Assembly (NCBI GenBank): GCA_949987705.1
Contig: OX465281.1
Location: forward strand, 103,253,248 to 103,317,247
Length of the DNA stretch: 64,000 bases
DNA from: Thereva unica
Lineage: Eukaryota; Arthropoda; Insecta; Diptera; Therevidae
Reading direction: 5' to 3'
The position numbers were made by a program, and so were the translations under genes. Position 1 is the first letter of the stretch. The number at the start of each line of letters is the position of its first letter. Shown here one piece after another: positions 8,431 to 15,475 of the stretch. The notes beneath the pieces are model-generated. The model worked only from the letters and a program-made list of their open reading frames with translations, was not told the origin of the DNA and searched no databases.

Positions 8431-9147
8431 TTATTGCTGCTGTTGCTGCCGTAGACTATCATTCTGTGGCTTTAAATGTAGTCTGATAGTTATCGTTTCA
8501 CCTCGAAAATTTATTAAATCTCCGTCCTGATCAACTAACTTTAGTGTGAGCGAACTAACACGTTTGACGTTCACCGGTAAATAGATCACATTCGCTGGAA
8601 CCTCTACTATTTTATAGCCTGGCCCCACGGTTGGGGCAAATTCATGCAGCATATGCACCTGTTTATTGTTGATATATGAGCCTGATATGATGTTACATTC
8701 AACCCTTATAGTATTAACTTTTATAATATTGACGGGTAGATCTGATGTATGTAATATATTTGCATCCAGAACACGTTTTCCAAATCCCAACAGCGGTGCG
8801 ATAGATCGCTCTTTATCAAAATGTATAACTTCAGTAGCTTTTATTTCACTCTTCAAGGTATTATTGTTTGCCCTTATTAAGACTGTTGCCTTGCTGCTGC
8901 TGCTGCTCTTATTTAAGCTTTGCTGTACTGAAGCTGCTATGTCATCAATCTCGTATGATCCCACAGGTATTTCGATACACGCATCTCCCACATGCATTAA
9001 GTTGTTGCTGTCATCAATATTCGGTATAGAATTGTATGTTTGAAAGTCAATTAATCCGCAAACGTAGTCTCCAGCTAATTCCAATGGGGGAAAGTATTCA
9101 GCGGTGAGAACCGATGCATTGCCAGTAAGAGAGAGTGTTATCGACAT
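8431..9147 (-). CDS. Minor capsid protein, penton-like single jelly-roll
   Basis: This 238-residue protein has the recurrent Polinton penton pattern: 'VLTAEYFPPLEL' near the N-terminus, 'CGLIDFQTYNSIPN', then 'IPVGSYEIDDIA', and near the C-terminus 'DQDGDLINFRGETITIRLHL'. It is strand-rich with no membrane segment, consistent with a single jelly-roll. In Polintons this protein is the proposed vertex partner of the double-jelly-roll major capsid, whose gene follows in the same direction. A TATA box at 9191-9198 on the minus strand overlaps the protease stop, about 45 bp before this ATG. The C-terminus ends in a five-Gln tail and the middle has a five-Ser run, both coded by CAG/CTG-type repeats. 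Confidence 0.85.
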   Translation of the reverse strand: MSITLSLTGNASVLTAEYFPPLELAGDYVCGLIDFQTYNSIPNIDDSNNLMHVGDACIEIPVGSYEIDDIAASVQQSLNKSSSSSKATVLIRANNNTLKSEIKATEVIHFDKERSIAPLLGFGKRVLDANILHTSDLPVNIIKVNTIRVECNIISGSYINNKQVHMLHEFAPTVGPGYKIVEVPANVIYLPVNVKRVSSLTLKLVDQDGDLINFRGETITIRLHLKPQNDSLRQQQQQ

Positions 9148-9190
9148 GGCTACTTGTTATGAAATGTCTATGTTTGCACTTGAAGGCCTT

Positions 9191-9198
9191 TATTTATA
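9191..9198 (-). promoter_or_regulatory. TATA box for the penton gene inside the protease 3' end
   Basis: The minus strand reads TATAAATA, overlapping the stop codon of the protease frame (9196-9194) and placed about 45 bp before the penton ATG at 9147. This is compatible with a leader of about 15-20 nt. Confidence 0.55.
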
Positions 9199-9550
9199 CA
9201 TTATGTAAGAATTCTAAGCATAAGTGTCCGCAAATCACTGAGTTGAAATTTTGATGAGCTGTATAGTTGTATGTGACTGCATCTCCCAAATAATTTACAA
9301 CTTCCCGAGGTGGCTGCAGATTTCCAAAACTATCAAAGTAATTTATGATATCTCCATTCTTCTTATACGCTACCCAATGCGTTCCAGGTCCAGATGAAAC
9401 ATCTAGATTTATAATTCCGCTCTCATTTCTCCATGGTTTTTTAGGTAATTGATCGCGCATAAATACTCCTCTAAAGTGGGCTATATGCTGTGCATATTTA
9501 CGCAGATCATTTTCATTGAGTGCTCTTTTGGGTAGCGACTTTATTAGTTT
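9194..9550 (-). CDS. pro: Adenain-like cysteine protease, read in the -1 frame after the PLA2 gene
   Basis: This is the maturation protease of the Ulp1/adenovirus-protease family, expected to process virion proteins. In the 88 residues after the first Met (9460) the catalytic set is visible: His28 in 'GTHW', Asp43 in 'YFDSFG', Gln70, and Cys77 in 'CGHLC', with Gln exactly seven residues before Cys as in adenain. That Met is too far in: the conserved 'HFRGVF' stretch precedes it. The open frame runs on upstream with no ATG through 9550 and into the end of the PLA2 gene, giving 118 residues from the slippery site. The protease therefore most likely comes from a -1 frameshift at 9553-9547 as a PLA2-protease fusion. 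Splicing or non-AUG initiation are alternatives. Confidence 0.85.
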   Translation of the reverse strand, partial: KLIKSLPKRALNENDLRKYAQHIAHFRGVFMRDQLPKKPWRNESGIINLDVSSGPGTHWVAYKKNGDIINYFDSFGNLQPPREVVNYLGDAVTYNYTAHQNFNSVICGHLCLEFLHNV

Positions 9551-10377
9551 TTTGGTTGGGTGTTGAGAAAAAGTCCCAGTCCTTTCCTATATGGCTTTAG
9601 AAATAATCCTTGTCCAGGTTTTCCTAGCGCTATAGCTTCCATTGTCTCATTATGACGTTTCGCTTCCTGCAGCTCCCGACGTGCGACACTTGCGGCGTTT
9701 ACAGCTTTAGCTATACCTGCTGCACCTCCAGATAGCGCTCCAACGGCTGAAAGACCTGCAAAAAGTGGAATGAGGAACGGTAAAACTCCTCCTACTTTAG
9801 GTACTGGTATCACTCTAGGCGTAGTGTAAGATTTTTTCTTCCCCTTGATAACATTCTTTGCCGCACTTAGGGCAATTGTAGTAGCTTCCAACAGGTCTTT
9901 CGGCTTTTTCAGCTTTAACACTTTTCTAGCATTACGTACAGCTTCGCGGAATGATGGACGTAACGTATTCTTCTTCTTCTTCGAGCAGGTAATTTTTGCT
10001 TTGACACCCATTCCAACTTTAATTTTAGCTTTCATGGCGTTTGTTACTAATAGCGCGTTAGCACGTTCTGCAAAGCTAGCGTCTTTAGATATTACTCGTT
10101 GCCAGGCTTTTTCTTCTAAAATACGGTCAGCTATATGTCGGTCGCTTAAGTCCTTATGATCTCGATATGCAATATCATGCTGTTTGCAGGCTGCGTCTAG
10201 TGGGTTGATGCCAGGATCACCGCGGGCTAGTCTTTTAGCTAACTTTGTTCCTGGACCACAGTATTGATATCCCGGTAGATGAAGCTCAAGCGGTAACTTA
10301 TTTATAACAGTGTTTAACAGTCCTCCCCCCTTGGCAGCTCTTCGATGAATGGTGCGTTTCTTACTATGGTCAATCAT
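9544..10377 (-). CDS. PLA2-domain minor virion protein (parvovirus VP1-like/pVI-like)
   Basis: This 277-residue basic protein has a phospholipase A2 core: calcium loop 'YCGPGT' at residues 39-44 and the catalytic 'CKQHDIAY' with His67-Asp68. It resembles the PLA2 of parvovirus VP1, which breaches endosomal membranes. A Lys/Arg-rich middle (about 115-190) could bind DNA. A hydrophobic Gly/Ala-rich segment 'GGVLPFLIPLFAGLSAVG' (about 195-215) could insert in membranes, and the C-terminus has Gly-Lys-Gly-Leu-type repeats ('GLFLKPYRKGLGLF'). By analogy it is a virion-internal protein with a role in entry. It is the first gene of the minus block and shares a divergent promoter with the ATPase. Its stop codon abuts a slippery heptamer leading to the protease. 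Confidence 0.85.
   Translation of the reverse strand: MIDHSKKRTIHRRAAKGGGLLNTVINKLPLELHLPGYQYCGPGTKLAKRLARGDPGINPLDAACKQHDIAYRDHKDLSDRHIADRILEEKAWQRVISKDASFAERANALLVTNAMKAKIKVGMGVKAKITCSKKKKNTLRPSFREAVRNARKVLKLKKPKDLLEATTIALSAAKNVIKGKKKSYTTPRVIPVPKVGGVLPFLIPLFAGLSAVGALSGGAAGIAKAVNAASVARRELQEAKRHNETMEAIALGKPGQGLFLKPYRKGLGLFLNTQPKN
9547..9553 (-). promoter_or_regulatory. -1 ribosomal frameshift heptamer A AAA AAC
   Basis: The last PLA2 codons read CCA AAA AAC TAA, so the heptamer A AAA AAC lies in the correct phase (X XXY YYZ) immediately before the stop. The protease frame is exactly the -1 frame and is open across this point. A_AAA_AAC is an established efficient slippery site (for example in MMTV). 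No strong stem 6-9 nt downstream was spotted by eye; a 6-bp hairpin lies further away, near 9482-9496. Confidence 0.8.
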
Positions 10378-10409
10378 TTTATAGGTTTACTGTAAGACTG
10401 ATTAAAACC

Positions 10410-10431
10410 TATAAAAGTACGGGTATTTATA
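10410..10431. promoter_or_regulatory. Bidirectional promoter: back-to-back TATA boxes
   Basis: TATAAAAG on the plus strand (10410-10417) is 36 bp before the ATPase ATG at 10453. On the minus strand TATAAAT (10431-10425) is about 50 bp before the PLA2 ATG at 10377. The two boxes are eight bases apart in a 75-bp intergenic gap, so the virion block and the packaging ATPase appear to share one compact divergent promoter. Confidence 0.65.
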
Positions 10432-10452
10432 GGGATTGGGTTAGTGTGCAAC

Positions 10453-11136
10453 ATGAAGTTTATCAAGCAACAAGCATGTCTACCAGTTAGAAATACTGAT
10501 GTGGAAATTACAAGTACATCAAAGAAGCATGGGGTGCTGCTACCAAACAGTATAAGAGGTATTATTGTTGGACCGTCGAATTGTGGCAAGACAAATGTTA
10601 TGCTAAGTCTACTGGAGCATCCTAACGGTCTGAGATTCGAGAATATATACATTTACTCAAAGTCGCTAAGTCAGCCGAAATACGAGTATTTAGGAGAAGT
10701 TGTAGCTCACATATCAGGTTTGGGCTATTATACGTTTTCTAACAACCACGATGTTATACCACCGGAGGAAGCAAAGCCAAACTCAATTTTCATCTTTGAT
10801 GATGTAGCCTGCGATAAACAAAATAATATTAGAGCCTACTTTTGTATGGGGAGGCATAACGACATTGACAGCTTTTACCTCTGTCAAACTTATACTCATA
10901 TACCAAAGCATCTAATCCGAGATAATGCAAACTTTCTGATCATATTCAAACAAGATGATTTGAACCTGAAGCATGTATACAATGATCATGTGAATAGTGA
11001 TATGGAATTCGCAAAGTTCAGAAAAGCGTGTGCAAACTGTTGGAAAGACAAATATGGATTCTTAGTAATTGATAAGGACAGCCCCATGGGCAAAGGTCGA
11101 TATCGAAAAGGCTTTGATGTATTCATGAGCCTATGA
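10453..11136 (+). CDS. atp: DNA-packaging ATPase (A32/FtsK-HerA type)
   Basis: This 227-residue P-loop ATPase would pump element DNA into the capsid. Walker A is 'GPSNCGKT' at residues 40-47. Walker B is 'SIFIFDDV' with Asp116-Asp117. Further family-like stretches are 'GRHNDIDSFYLCQTY' and 'LIRDNANFLIIFKQDD'. Length and motif order match Polinton and virophage genome-packaging ATPases. The ATG at 10453 is chosen because the frame upstream has only a GTG and the TATA box at 10410 leaves a very short leader. The gene is followed at once by a 1.25-kb satellite array. Confidence 0.93.
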   Translation: MKFIKQQACLPVRNTDVEITSTSKKHGVLLPNSIRGIIVGPSNCGKTNVMLSLLEHPNGLRFENIYIYSKSLSQPKYEYLGEVVAHISGLGYYTFSNNHDVIPPEEAKPNSIFIFDDVACDKQNNIRAYFCMGRHNDIDSFYLCQTYTHIPKHLIRDNANFLIIFKQDDLNLKHVYNDHVNSDMEFAKFRKACANCWKDKYGFLVIDKDSPMGKGRYRKGFDVFMSL

Positions 11137-12424
11137 AGGAGCCCACCTAATCAGCTGACCAGGTCTTTCAGCTCCGCCTGGCTGGTCTGTCTGGCTGGTC
11201 TGTCTGGCTGGTTGGCTGGTCTGTCTGGCTGGTTGGCTGGTCTGTCTGGCTGGTCTGTCTGGCTGGTTGGCTGGTCTGTCTGGCTGGTTGGCTGGTCTGT
11301 CTGGCTGGTCTGTCTGGCTGGTTGGCTGGTCTGTCTGGCTGGTTAGCTGGTCTGTCTGGCTGGTTGGCTGGTCTGTCTGGCTGGTTGGCTGGTCTGTCTG
11401 GCTGGTCTGTCTGGCTGGTTGGCTGGTCTGTCTGGCTGGTTGGCTGGTCTGTCTGGCTGGTCTGTCTGGCTGGTTGGCTGGTCTGTCTGGCTGGTTGGCT
11501 GGTCTGTCTGGCTGGTCTGTCTGGCTGGTTGGCTGGTCTGTCTGGCTGGTTAGCTGGTCTGTCTGGCTGGTTGGCTGGTCTGTCTGGCTGGTTGGCTGGT
11601 CTGTCTGGCTGGTCTGTCTGGCTGGTTGGCTGGTCTGTCTGGCTGGTTGGCTGGTCTGTCTGGCTGGTTGGCTGGTCTGTCTGGCTGGTCTGTCTGGCTG
11701 GCTGGCTGGTCTGTCTGGCTGGTTGGCTGGTCTGTCTGGCTGGTTGGCTGGTCTGTCTGGCTGGTCTGTCTGGCTGGTTGGCTAGTCTGTCTGGCTGGTT
11801 GGCTGGTCTGTCTGGCTGGTCTGTCTGGCTGGTTGGCTGGTCTGTCTGGCTGGTTGGCTGGTCTGTCTGGCTGGTCTGTCTGGCTGGTTGGCTGGTCTGT
11901 CTGGCTGGTTAGCTGGTCTGTCTGGCTGGTTGGCTGGTCTGTCTGGCTGGTTGGCTGGTCTGTCTGGCTGGTCTGTCTGGCTGGTTGGCTGGTCTGTCTG
12001 GCTGGTTGGCTGGTCTGTCTGGCTGGTCTGTCTGGCTGGTTGGCTGGTCTGTCTGGCTGGTTGGCTGGTCTGTCTGGCTGGTCTGTCTGGCTGGTTGGCT
12101 GGTCTGTCTGGCTGGTTGGCTGGTCTGTCTGGCTGGTCTGTCTGGCTGGTTGGCTGGTCTGTCTGGCTGGTTGGCTGGTCTGTCTGGCTGGTTGGCTGGT
12201 CTGTCTGGCTGGTCTGTCTGGCTGGTTGGCTGGTCTGTCTGGCTGGTTGGCTGGTCTGTCTGGCTGGTCTGTCAGGCTGGTTGGTTGGTCTGTCTGGCCG
12301 GTTGGCCGGTCTGTCTGGCTGGTTGGCTGGTCTGTCTGGCTGGTCTGTCTGGCTGGTTGGCTGGTCTGTCTGGCTGGTGTGTCTGGCTGATCTATCTGGT
12401 TGACCTGCCTGGTACGTCTGGATC
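11137..12424. repeat. GC-rich tandem satellite inside the Polinton (about 1.25 kb)
   Basis: From about 11177 to 12420 the DNA is built from a 13-bp word (ctgtctggctggt) and an 8-bp word (tggctggt). They combine mainly as 13+21+21 = 55-bp higher-order units with scattered single-base variants (ttagctggt, ggctagtc). It separates the ATPase from the next plus-strand gene. Several frames on both strands are stop-free across the array (Trp/Leu/Gly-rich one way, Gln/Thr/Asp-rich the other), but these are artefacts of the word composition. Confidence 0.9.
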
Positions 12425-12432
12425 TATATAAA
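12425..12432 (+). promoter_or_regulatory. TATA box for the 12486 gene
   Basis: TATATAAA lies directly after the satellite and 54 bp before the ATG at 12486, so the array borders the promoter rather than interrupting it. Confidence 0.6.
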
Positions 12433-12485
12433 TGCTTATTAGCATAGCTGTATATCATTGTAGCTGAAACCACCTGTGTAGCAAC

Positions 12486-13370
12486 ATGAATGAAAAATTG
12501 ATGAAGGATATTATAAAGACTCGTGAGGCTATACGAAGAAAATATAAAGCTCTCAAGACTGGTAAAATTGAATCTGAAGCTCAATTAGAGGAAACATTTA
12601 AACCTATAACCAACACGCTGAAAAAGCTCACAACAACAGCAGCATCAGTGAAACTTGAACCAAAAGAAGAAGAAGATGAAATTAAGCAAGAGGGCAATGA
12701 AGAAGCATACACACCACCACCACCACCACGTAAATACTTAAAGCTAGAGCCACCGAGTTATTCTGAGGATGATGATGATGATGATGATGATCAGTTTGTC
12801 ACACCTACAAAAGAACCAAAATTAGAGTCTGCAGACCAGATACTACACAAATATAAACAACTACTGGAAAATGATAGCACGAGAATTGATAAAACGTATG
12901 GAGCGTACTATAAGAACGATATGTGGAATATTGGTAATTCGAGATTAAAAGTTGATAAAGAATACTTTCTTATAGATGGCAAGCGGTACAAGATAACTGA
13001 AGGTCTAGCTGAATTAATTTTTATGAAAAAGCCTCGAGGCTACTCAAAAGAAGACTTGTCCAATTATCAAAAAATTGTAAATGATACATGCACCCACAGA
13101 CGTGATTTTAAGGAAAACCAGCAAATAAAAGGAACAAATAGCTTCAAATATAGAAACATAATAAAAAAGTTGATTCACACTCCTCATACTGGAACGGGAA
13201 TAATGCAAATTCCAAAGAAAAATATCGATTACATATATTGGGATGACCCCAATGAGCTAGTTGATAGGCTCCGAATATTGATAGCATCGCAGCAAGCTGG
13301 AAATAATAGCCATAGTAATGAAATAGTGTCAATCATTGAGGAGTTGCGGGAAGCTGACATTATAGTATAA
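12486..13370 (+). CDS. Conserved acidic Polinton protein of unknown function
   Basis: This 294-residue protein has three parts. The N-terminal helical, likely coiled-coil region (1-60) includes 'TREAIRRKYKALK'. An acidic linker (about 60-105) has Glu, Pro and a run of seven Asp coded by GAT repeats. The globular part has 'DKTYGAYYKNDMWNIGNS', 'IDGKRYKITEGLAELIF' and 'NYQKIVNDT'. That globular pattern is recalled from many insect Polinton proteins and may be the family labelled DUF8207, but no biochemical role is known. The C-terminal module 'DPNELVDRLRILIASQQAGN' recurs in degenerate form at the end of the zinc-finger protein at 48550-49344, linking the two Polintons. It is followed 38 bp later by the fibre-like gene. 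Confidence 0.75.
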   Translation: MNEKLMKDIIKTREAIRRKYKALKTGKIESEAQLEETFKPITNTLKKLTTTAASVKLEPKEEEDEIKQEGNEEAYTPPPPPRKYLKLEPPSYSEDDDDDDDDQFVTPTKEPKLESADQILHKYKQLLENDSTRIDKTYGAYYKNDMWNIGNSRLKVDKEYFLIDGKRYKITEGLAELIFMKKPRGYSKEDLSNYQKIVNDTCTHRRDFKENQQIKGTNSFKYRNIIKKLIHTPHTGTGIMQIPKKNIDYIYWDDPNELVDRLRILIASQQAGNNSHSNEIVSIIEELREADIIV

Positions 13371-13373
13371 ATA
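13366..13373 (+). promoter_or_regulatory. TATA box overlapping the stop of the 12486 gene
   Basis: TATAAATA spans the TAA stop at 13368-13370 and sits 42 bp upstream of the fibre-like ATG at 13408. This is another case in this element of a promoter embedded in the preceding coding end. Confidence 0.55.
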
Positions 13374-13407
13374 TTCCCGCCCACATAGAACTATTAACAT
13401 TTCGGAA

Positions 13408-13764
13408 ATGAGCGTTGACAAGTTTGGTCGATCTTTCAAACGGCAAAAATTTAGAGCAGTGGGTGATCGCGGTCCACCTGGAATTCCTGGAAAAGACGGT
13501 CCTGCTGGACCAAAAGGAAACGGTTTCAATTTAACATCAGATGGTGACTATGATCTTACCTTGAAAAGAATCAAAAACCTAGGTGATCCAAAAGAAAATG
13601 CTGACGCTGCAACCAAAAACTATGTCGACGAAGAAATACGGGAAAGCATTGACAAAGCAGTAGAGAATCTAACGATGTTCATTTATCGCGAAATTGCGAA
13701 GATCGAAAATTATATATTCTCTCACATAATTAATAAGAAGGCTGAAAATGGCATCTCTGAGTAA
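13408..13764 (+). CDS. Collagen-like/phage-tail-fibre-like protein, candidate virion fibre
   Basis: This 118-residue protein has a basic N-terminus, then a short collagen-type Gly-X-Y stretch ('GPPGIPGKDGPAGPKG', about residues 22-37). Next comes 'LTSDGDYDLTLKRIKNLGDP' and then 'ADAATKNYVDEE', a motif well known from trimeric phage tail fibres, and finally a heptad-like helical C-terminus ending near 'YREIAKIENYIF'. The layout (tail, shaft, trimerising coil) would suit a small trimeric fibre at the vertices, analogous to adenovirus fibre on penton. That role is inference. It overlaps the integrase start by 17 nt (13748-13764) in another frame. Confidence 0.75.
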   Translation: MSVDKFGRSFKRQKFRAVGDRGPPGIPGKDGPAGPKGNGFNLTSDGDYDLTLKRIKNLGDPKENADAATKNYVDEEIRESIDKAVENLTMFIYREIAKIENYIFSHIINKKAENGISE

Positions 13765-14674
13765 GAGGCAAGTAGTAAATGAGCTTCACAAACCTGCTCG
13801 TCGAAATTTTTCTAGGCGGAGAGTTATTATTAAAGGTCTGGATGATTTGTGGCAGGCTGACTTGGTGGAAATGGATGCATATAAACATGTAAACAAAGGA
13901 TTCCGCTACTTACTGACTGTAATTGATGCATTTTCTAAATATGCCTGGGCTATGCCAATTAAAAGAAAAACCGGTCCAGAAGTCACAGAAGCGATGCAAT
14001 CAATATTTAAAGATGGGCGCACACCTAACAATTTGCAAACGGATGATGGTAAGGAATTCTACAACTCTCACTTTCAAAAGCTAATGAGCAAATATAAAAT
14101 CAACCACTACTCAACATATACATCGCTTAAGGCATCAATAGTGGAAAGATTCAACCGAACTTTAAAGAGCATGATGTGGAAGGAATTTAGCATGAATGGA
14201 TCCTACAAATGGATTTCTATGATGAAAAAACTGCTATCACAATACAATACAAAAAAACATCGAACAATTAAAATGCGCCCCTGTGATGTTAATAGGACAA
14301 ATGAAAAGCTACTTCTTGCTACAGCCTATAATCACATCAAAATTGCCCCTTCACCTGCATATAAAATAGGAGACCGCGTCCGCATAAGCAAATATAAACA
14401 TCTATTTGAAAAAGGCTACACACCAAACTGGACAACTGAAATCTTTAAAATCTCCAAGGTTCAACTGACTAATCCACCGACATATCAACTTGAGGACTAC
14501 CAGGGCAACCCCATTAAAGGTGGATTCTATGAAAAGGAATTGCAGAAAGTTAAACACTCAGATCTCTACCTAGTTGAAAAAATATTGAAAAAGAGCGGTG
14601 ATAAAGTTTATGTTAAATGGTTGGGGTTCTCACGAGAACATAATTCTTGGATAAATGCTAATGATGTATTATAA
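13748..14674 (+). CDS. int: Retroviral-type integrase (RVE) with C-terminal chromodomain
   Basis: This 308-residue integrase joins element ends to target DNA with 6-bp staggered cuts, matching the cattga duplication. The catalytic triad is visible as Asp38 ('WQADLVEMD'), Asp99 ('QTDDGKEF') and Glu133 ('SIVERFNRTLK'). No N-terminal HHCC zinc finger is evident. After the core comes a basic SH3-like region ('YKIGDRVRISKYK'), then a chromodomain-like end 'YLVEKILKKSGDKVYVKWLG' closing with 'NSWINANDVL', which may direct insertion to chromatin. The ATG lies inside the end of the fibre-like gene, so reinitiation or leaky scanning is likely. AATAAA follows at 14679-14684. Confidence 0.95.
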   Translation: MASLSKRQVVNELHKPARRNFSRRRVIIKGLDDLWQADLVEMDAYKHVNKGFRYLLTVIDAFSKYAWAMPIKRKTGPEVTEAMQSIFKDGRTPNNLQTDDGKEFYNSHFQKLMSKYKINHYSTYTSLKASIVERFNRTLKSMMWKEFSMNGSYKWISMMKKLLSQYNTKKHRTIKMRPCDVNRTNEKLLLATAYNHIKIAPSPAYKIGDRVRISKYKHLFEKGYTPNWTTEIFKISKVQLTNPPTYQLEDYQGNPIKGGFYEKELQKVKHSDLYLVEKILKKSGDKVYVKWLGFSREHNSWINANDVL

Positions 14675-14696
14675 ATTAAATAAAAAGACATTTTTT

Positions 14697-14927
14697 TTAT
14701 AACAAATTTGTTTTATTTTCAAATCTTATGCTATATATTTTTTCACGATGATGTTGGTTTAATATGGGCTCTAGGATTTTACTTGTATTGATGATTCTCT
14801 GTTGAAATCTGCATCTATCAAGGGCACATATGTGCCATTGCCCCAGGCGGCTGGCTCTATAAGCGAAATCCCATACATGCATGATGTGTACTTCTGGTGT
14901 TAGTGTAAATCGAACTCTTTTCTGCAT
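14697..14927 (-). CDS. Small conserved basic Polinton protein
   Basis: This 76-residue protein contains 'VRFTLTPEV', 'FAYRASRLGQWHICALDRCRF' split across two helices, and 'HREKIYSIRF' near the end. An A-x-R...W...A-x-D-R-x-R-F pattern is recalled in small proteins of other insect Polintons, without known function. Its ATG lies within the end of the upstream minus-strand gene (28-nt overlap, 14900-14927), suggesting coupled translation. The C-terminal 'NKTNLL' resembles the 'NKTNFL' ending of the nuclease-like protein, because both stop codons sit in the same conserved T-rich motif. Confidence 0.6.
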   Translation of the reverse strand: MQKRVRFTLTPEVHIMHVWDFAYRASRLGQWHICALDRCRFQQRIINTSKILEPILNQHHREKIYSIRFENKTNLL

Positions 14928-15202
14928 TCTCTACAGCTGCTTTTGGTGATCTGCACATAAAAATTTATTAGGCGTTGAGCCGCCTGTTTATACCGCTCCA
15001 CAAAACAGCATCCACACGTATCTGGCCCACAAGTTGTTTTATCGTTCGACCATGGGCAGTTCTTGTAATGTGCTCCATGTATAGAATAAACTTTTCCAGC
15101 ATTTTCATATTCTTGGACATATCTGTAGAGTTTCTCTATTTTTTCCTTATGCTCCTCCAGCAGAATACTAGAGTATTCTTCGAGAAATTTTGGGATGCTC
15201 AT
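14900..15202 (-). CDS. Small cysteine-rich Polinton protein
   Basis: This 100-residue protein begins with a charged helix ('SSILLEEHKEKIEKLYRYV'). A cysteine-rich middle follows, with 'HYKNCPW' and 'CGPDTCGCCFVERYK', then a helix and a final 'SSCRECRKEF' that could complete a zinc site. No membrane segment or signal peptide is seen, and no function is recognised. It lies in a run of three minus-strand small genes before the right repeat, sharing 28 nt with the next gene downstream and separated by two bases from the one upstream (15205). Confidence 0.6.
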   Translation of the reverse strand: MSIPKFLEEYSSILLEEHKEKIEKLYRYVQEYENAGKVYSIHGAHYKNCPWSNDKTTCGPDTCGCCFVERYKQAAQRLINFYVQITKSSCRECRKEFDLH

Positions 15203-15204
15203 AT

Positions 15205-15387
15205 TTACCTATCCTTTATCTGCTGATATCTTATGGATGAAGAAGTATCTTTACTCTCAGATGATGATGATGATTGCTTTGATTTAATTGATAGAGAATT
15301 CAGCTGATATTTTAATTCTTTTACTTTGCTTCCTTTATCACACTTTTCCTGAAGCAATCTGGTTGAATCCTTATAACTGTTCATCAC
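15205..15387 (-). CDS. Short Ser/Lys-rich hypothetical protein
   Basis: This 60-residue low-complexity protein has two adjacent Met codons at the start and a Ser-rich stretch (about residues 38-53). It ends two bases before the next minus-strand gene at 15202. A TATA box on the same strand at 15437-15430 is well placed 43-50 bp before the ATG, which supports transcription of this three-gene block. No family is recognised. Confidence 0.45.
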   Translation of the reverse strand: MMNSYKDSTRLLQEKCDKGSKVKELKYQLNSLSIKSKQSSSSSESKDTSSSIRYQQIKDR

Positions 15388-15429
15388 CGCAACCGGAAGA
15401 AAACTAACCTAACATTCCCCCTTCAAGGA

Positions 15430-15437
15430 TTTATATA
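15430..15437 (-). promoter_or_regulatory. TATA box for the right-end minus-strand block
   Basis: The minus strand reads TATATAAA about 45 bp before the ATG at 15387, just outside the inner boundary of the right terminal repeat (15476). It would start a transcript through all three small genes. Confidence 0.55.
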
Positions 15438-15475
15438 CATAATAATTGAATCAAAGATCATTACAAAAGATCCCT

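Noticed and set aside
11267..12584. Long frames through the satellite on both strands, up to 344 codons
   Set aside because: The two repeat words lack stop codons in most frames; products are pure Trp/Leu/Gly or Gln/Thr/Asp repeats shifting between frames.
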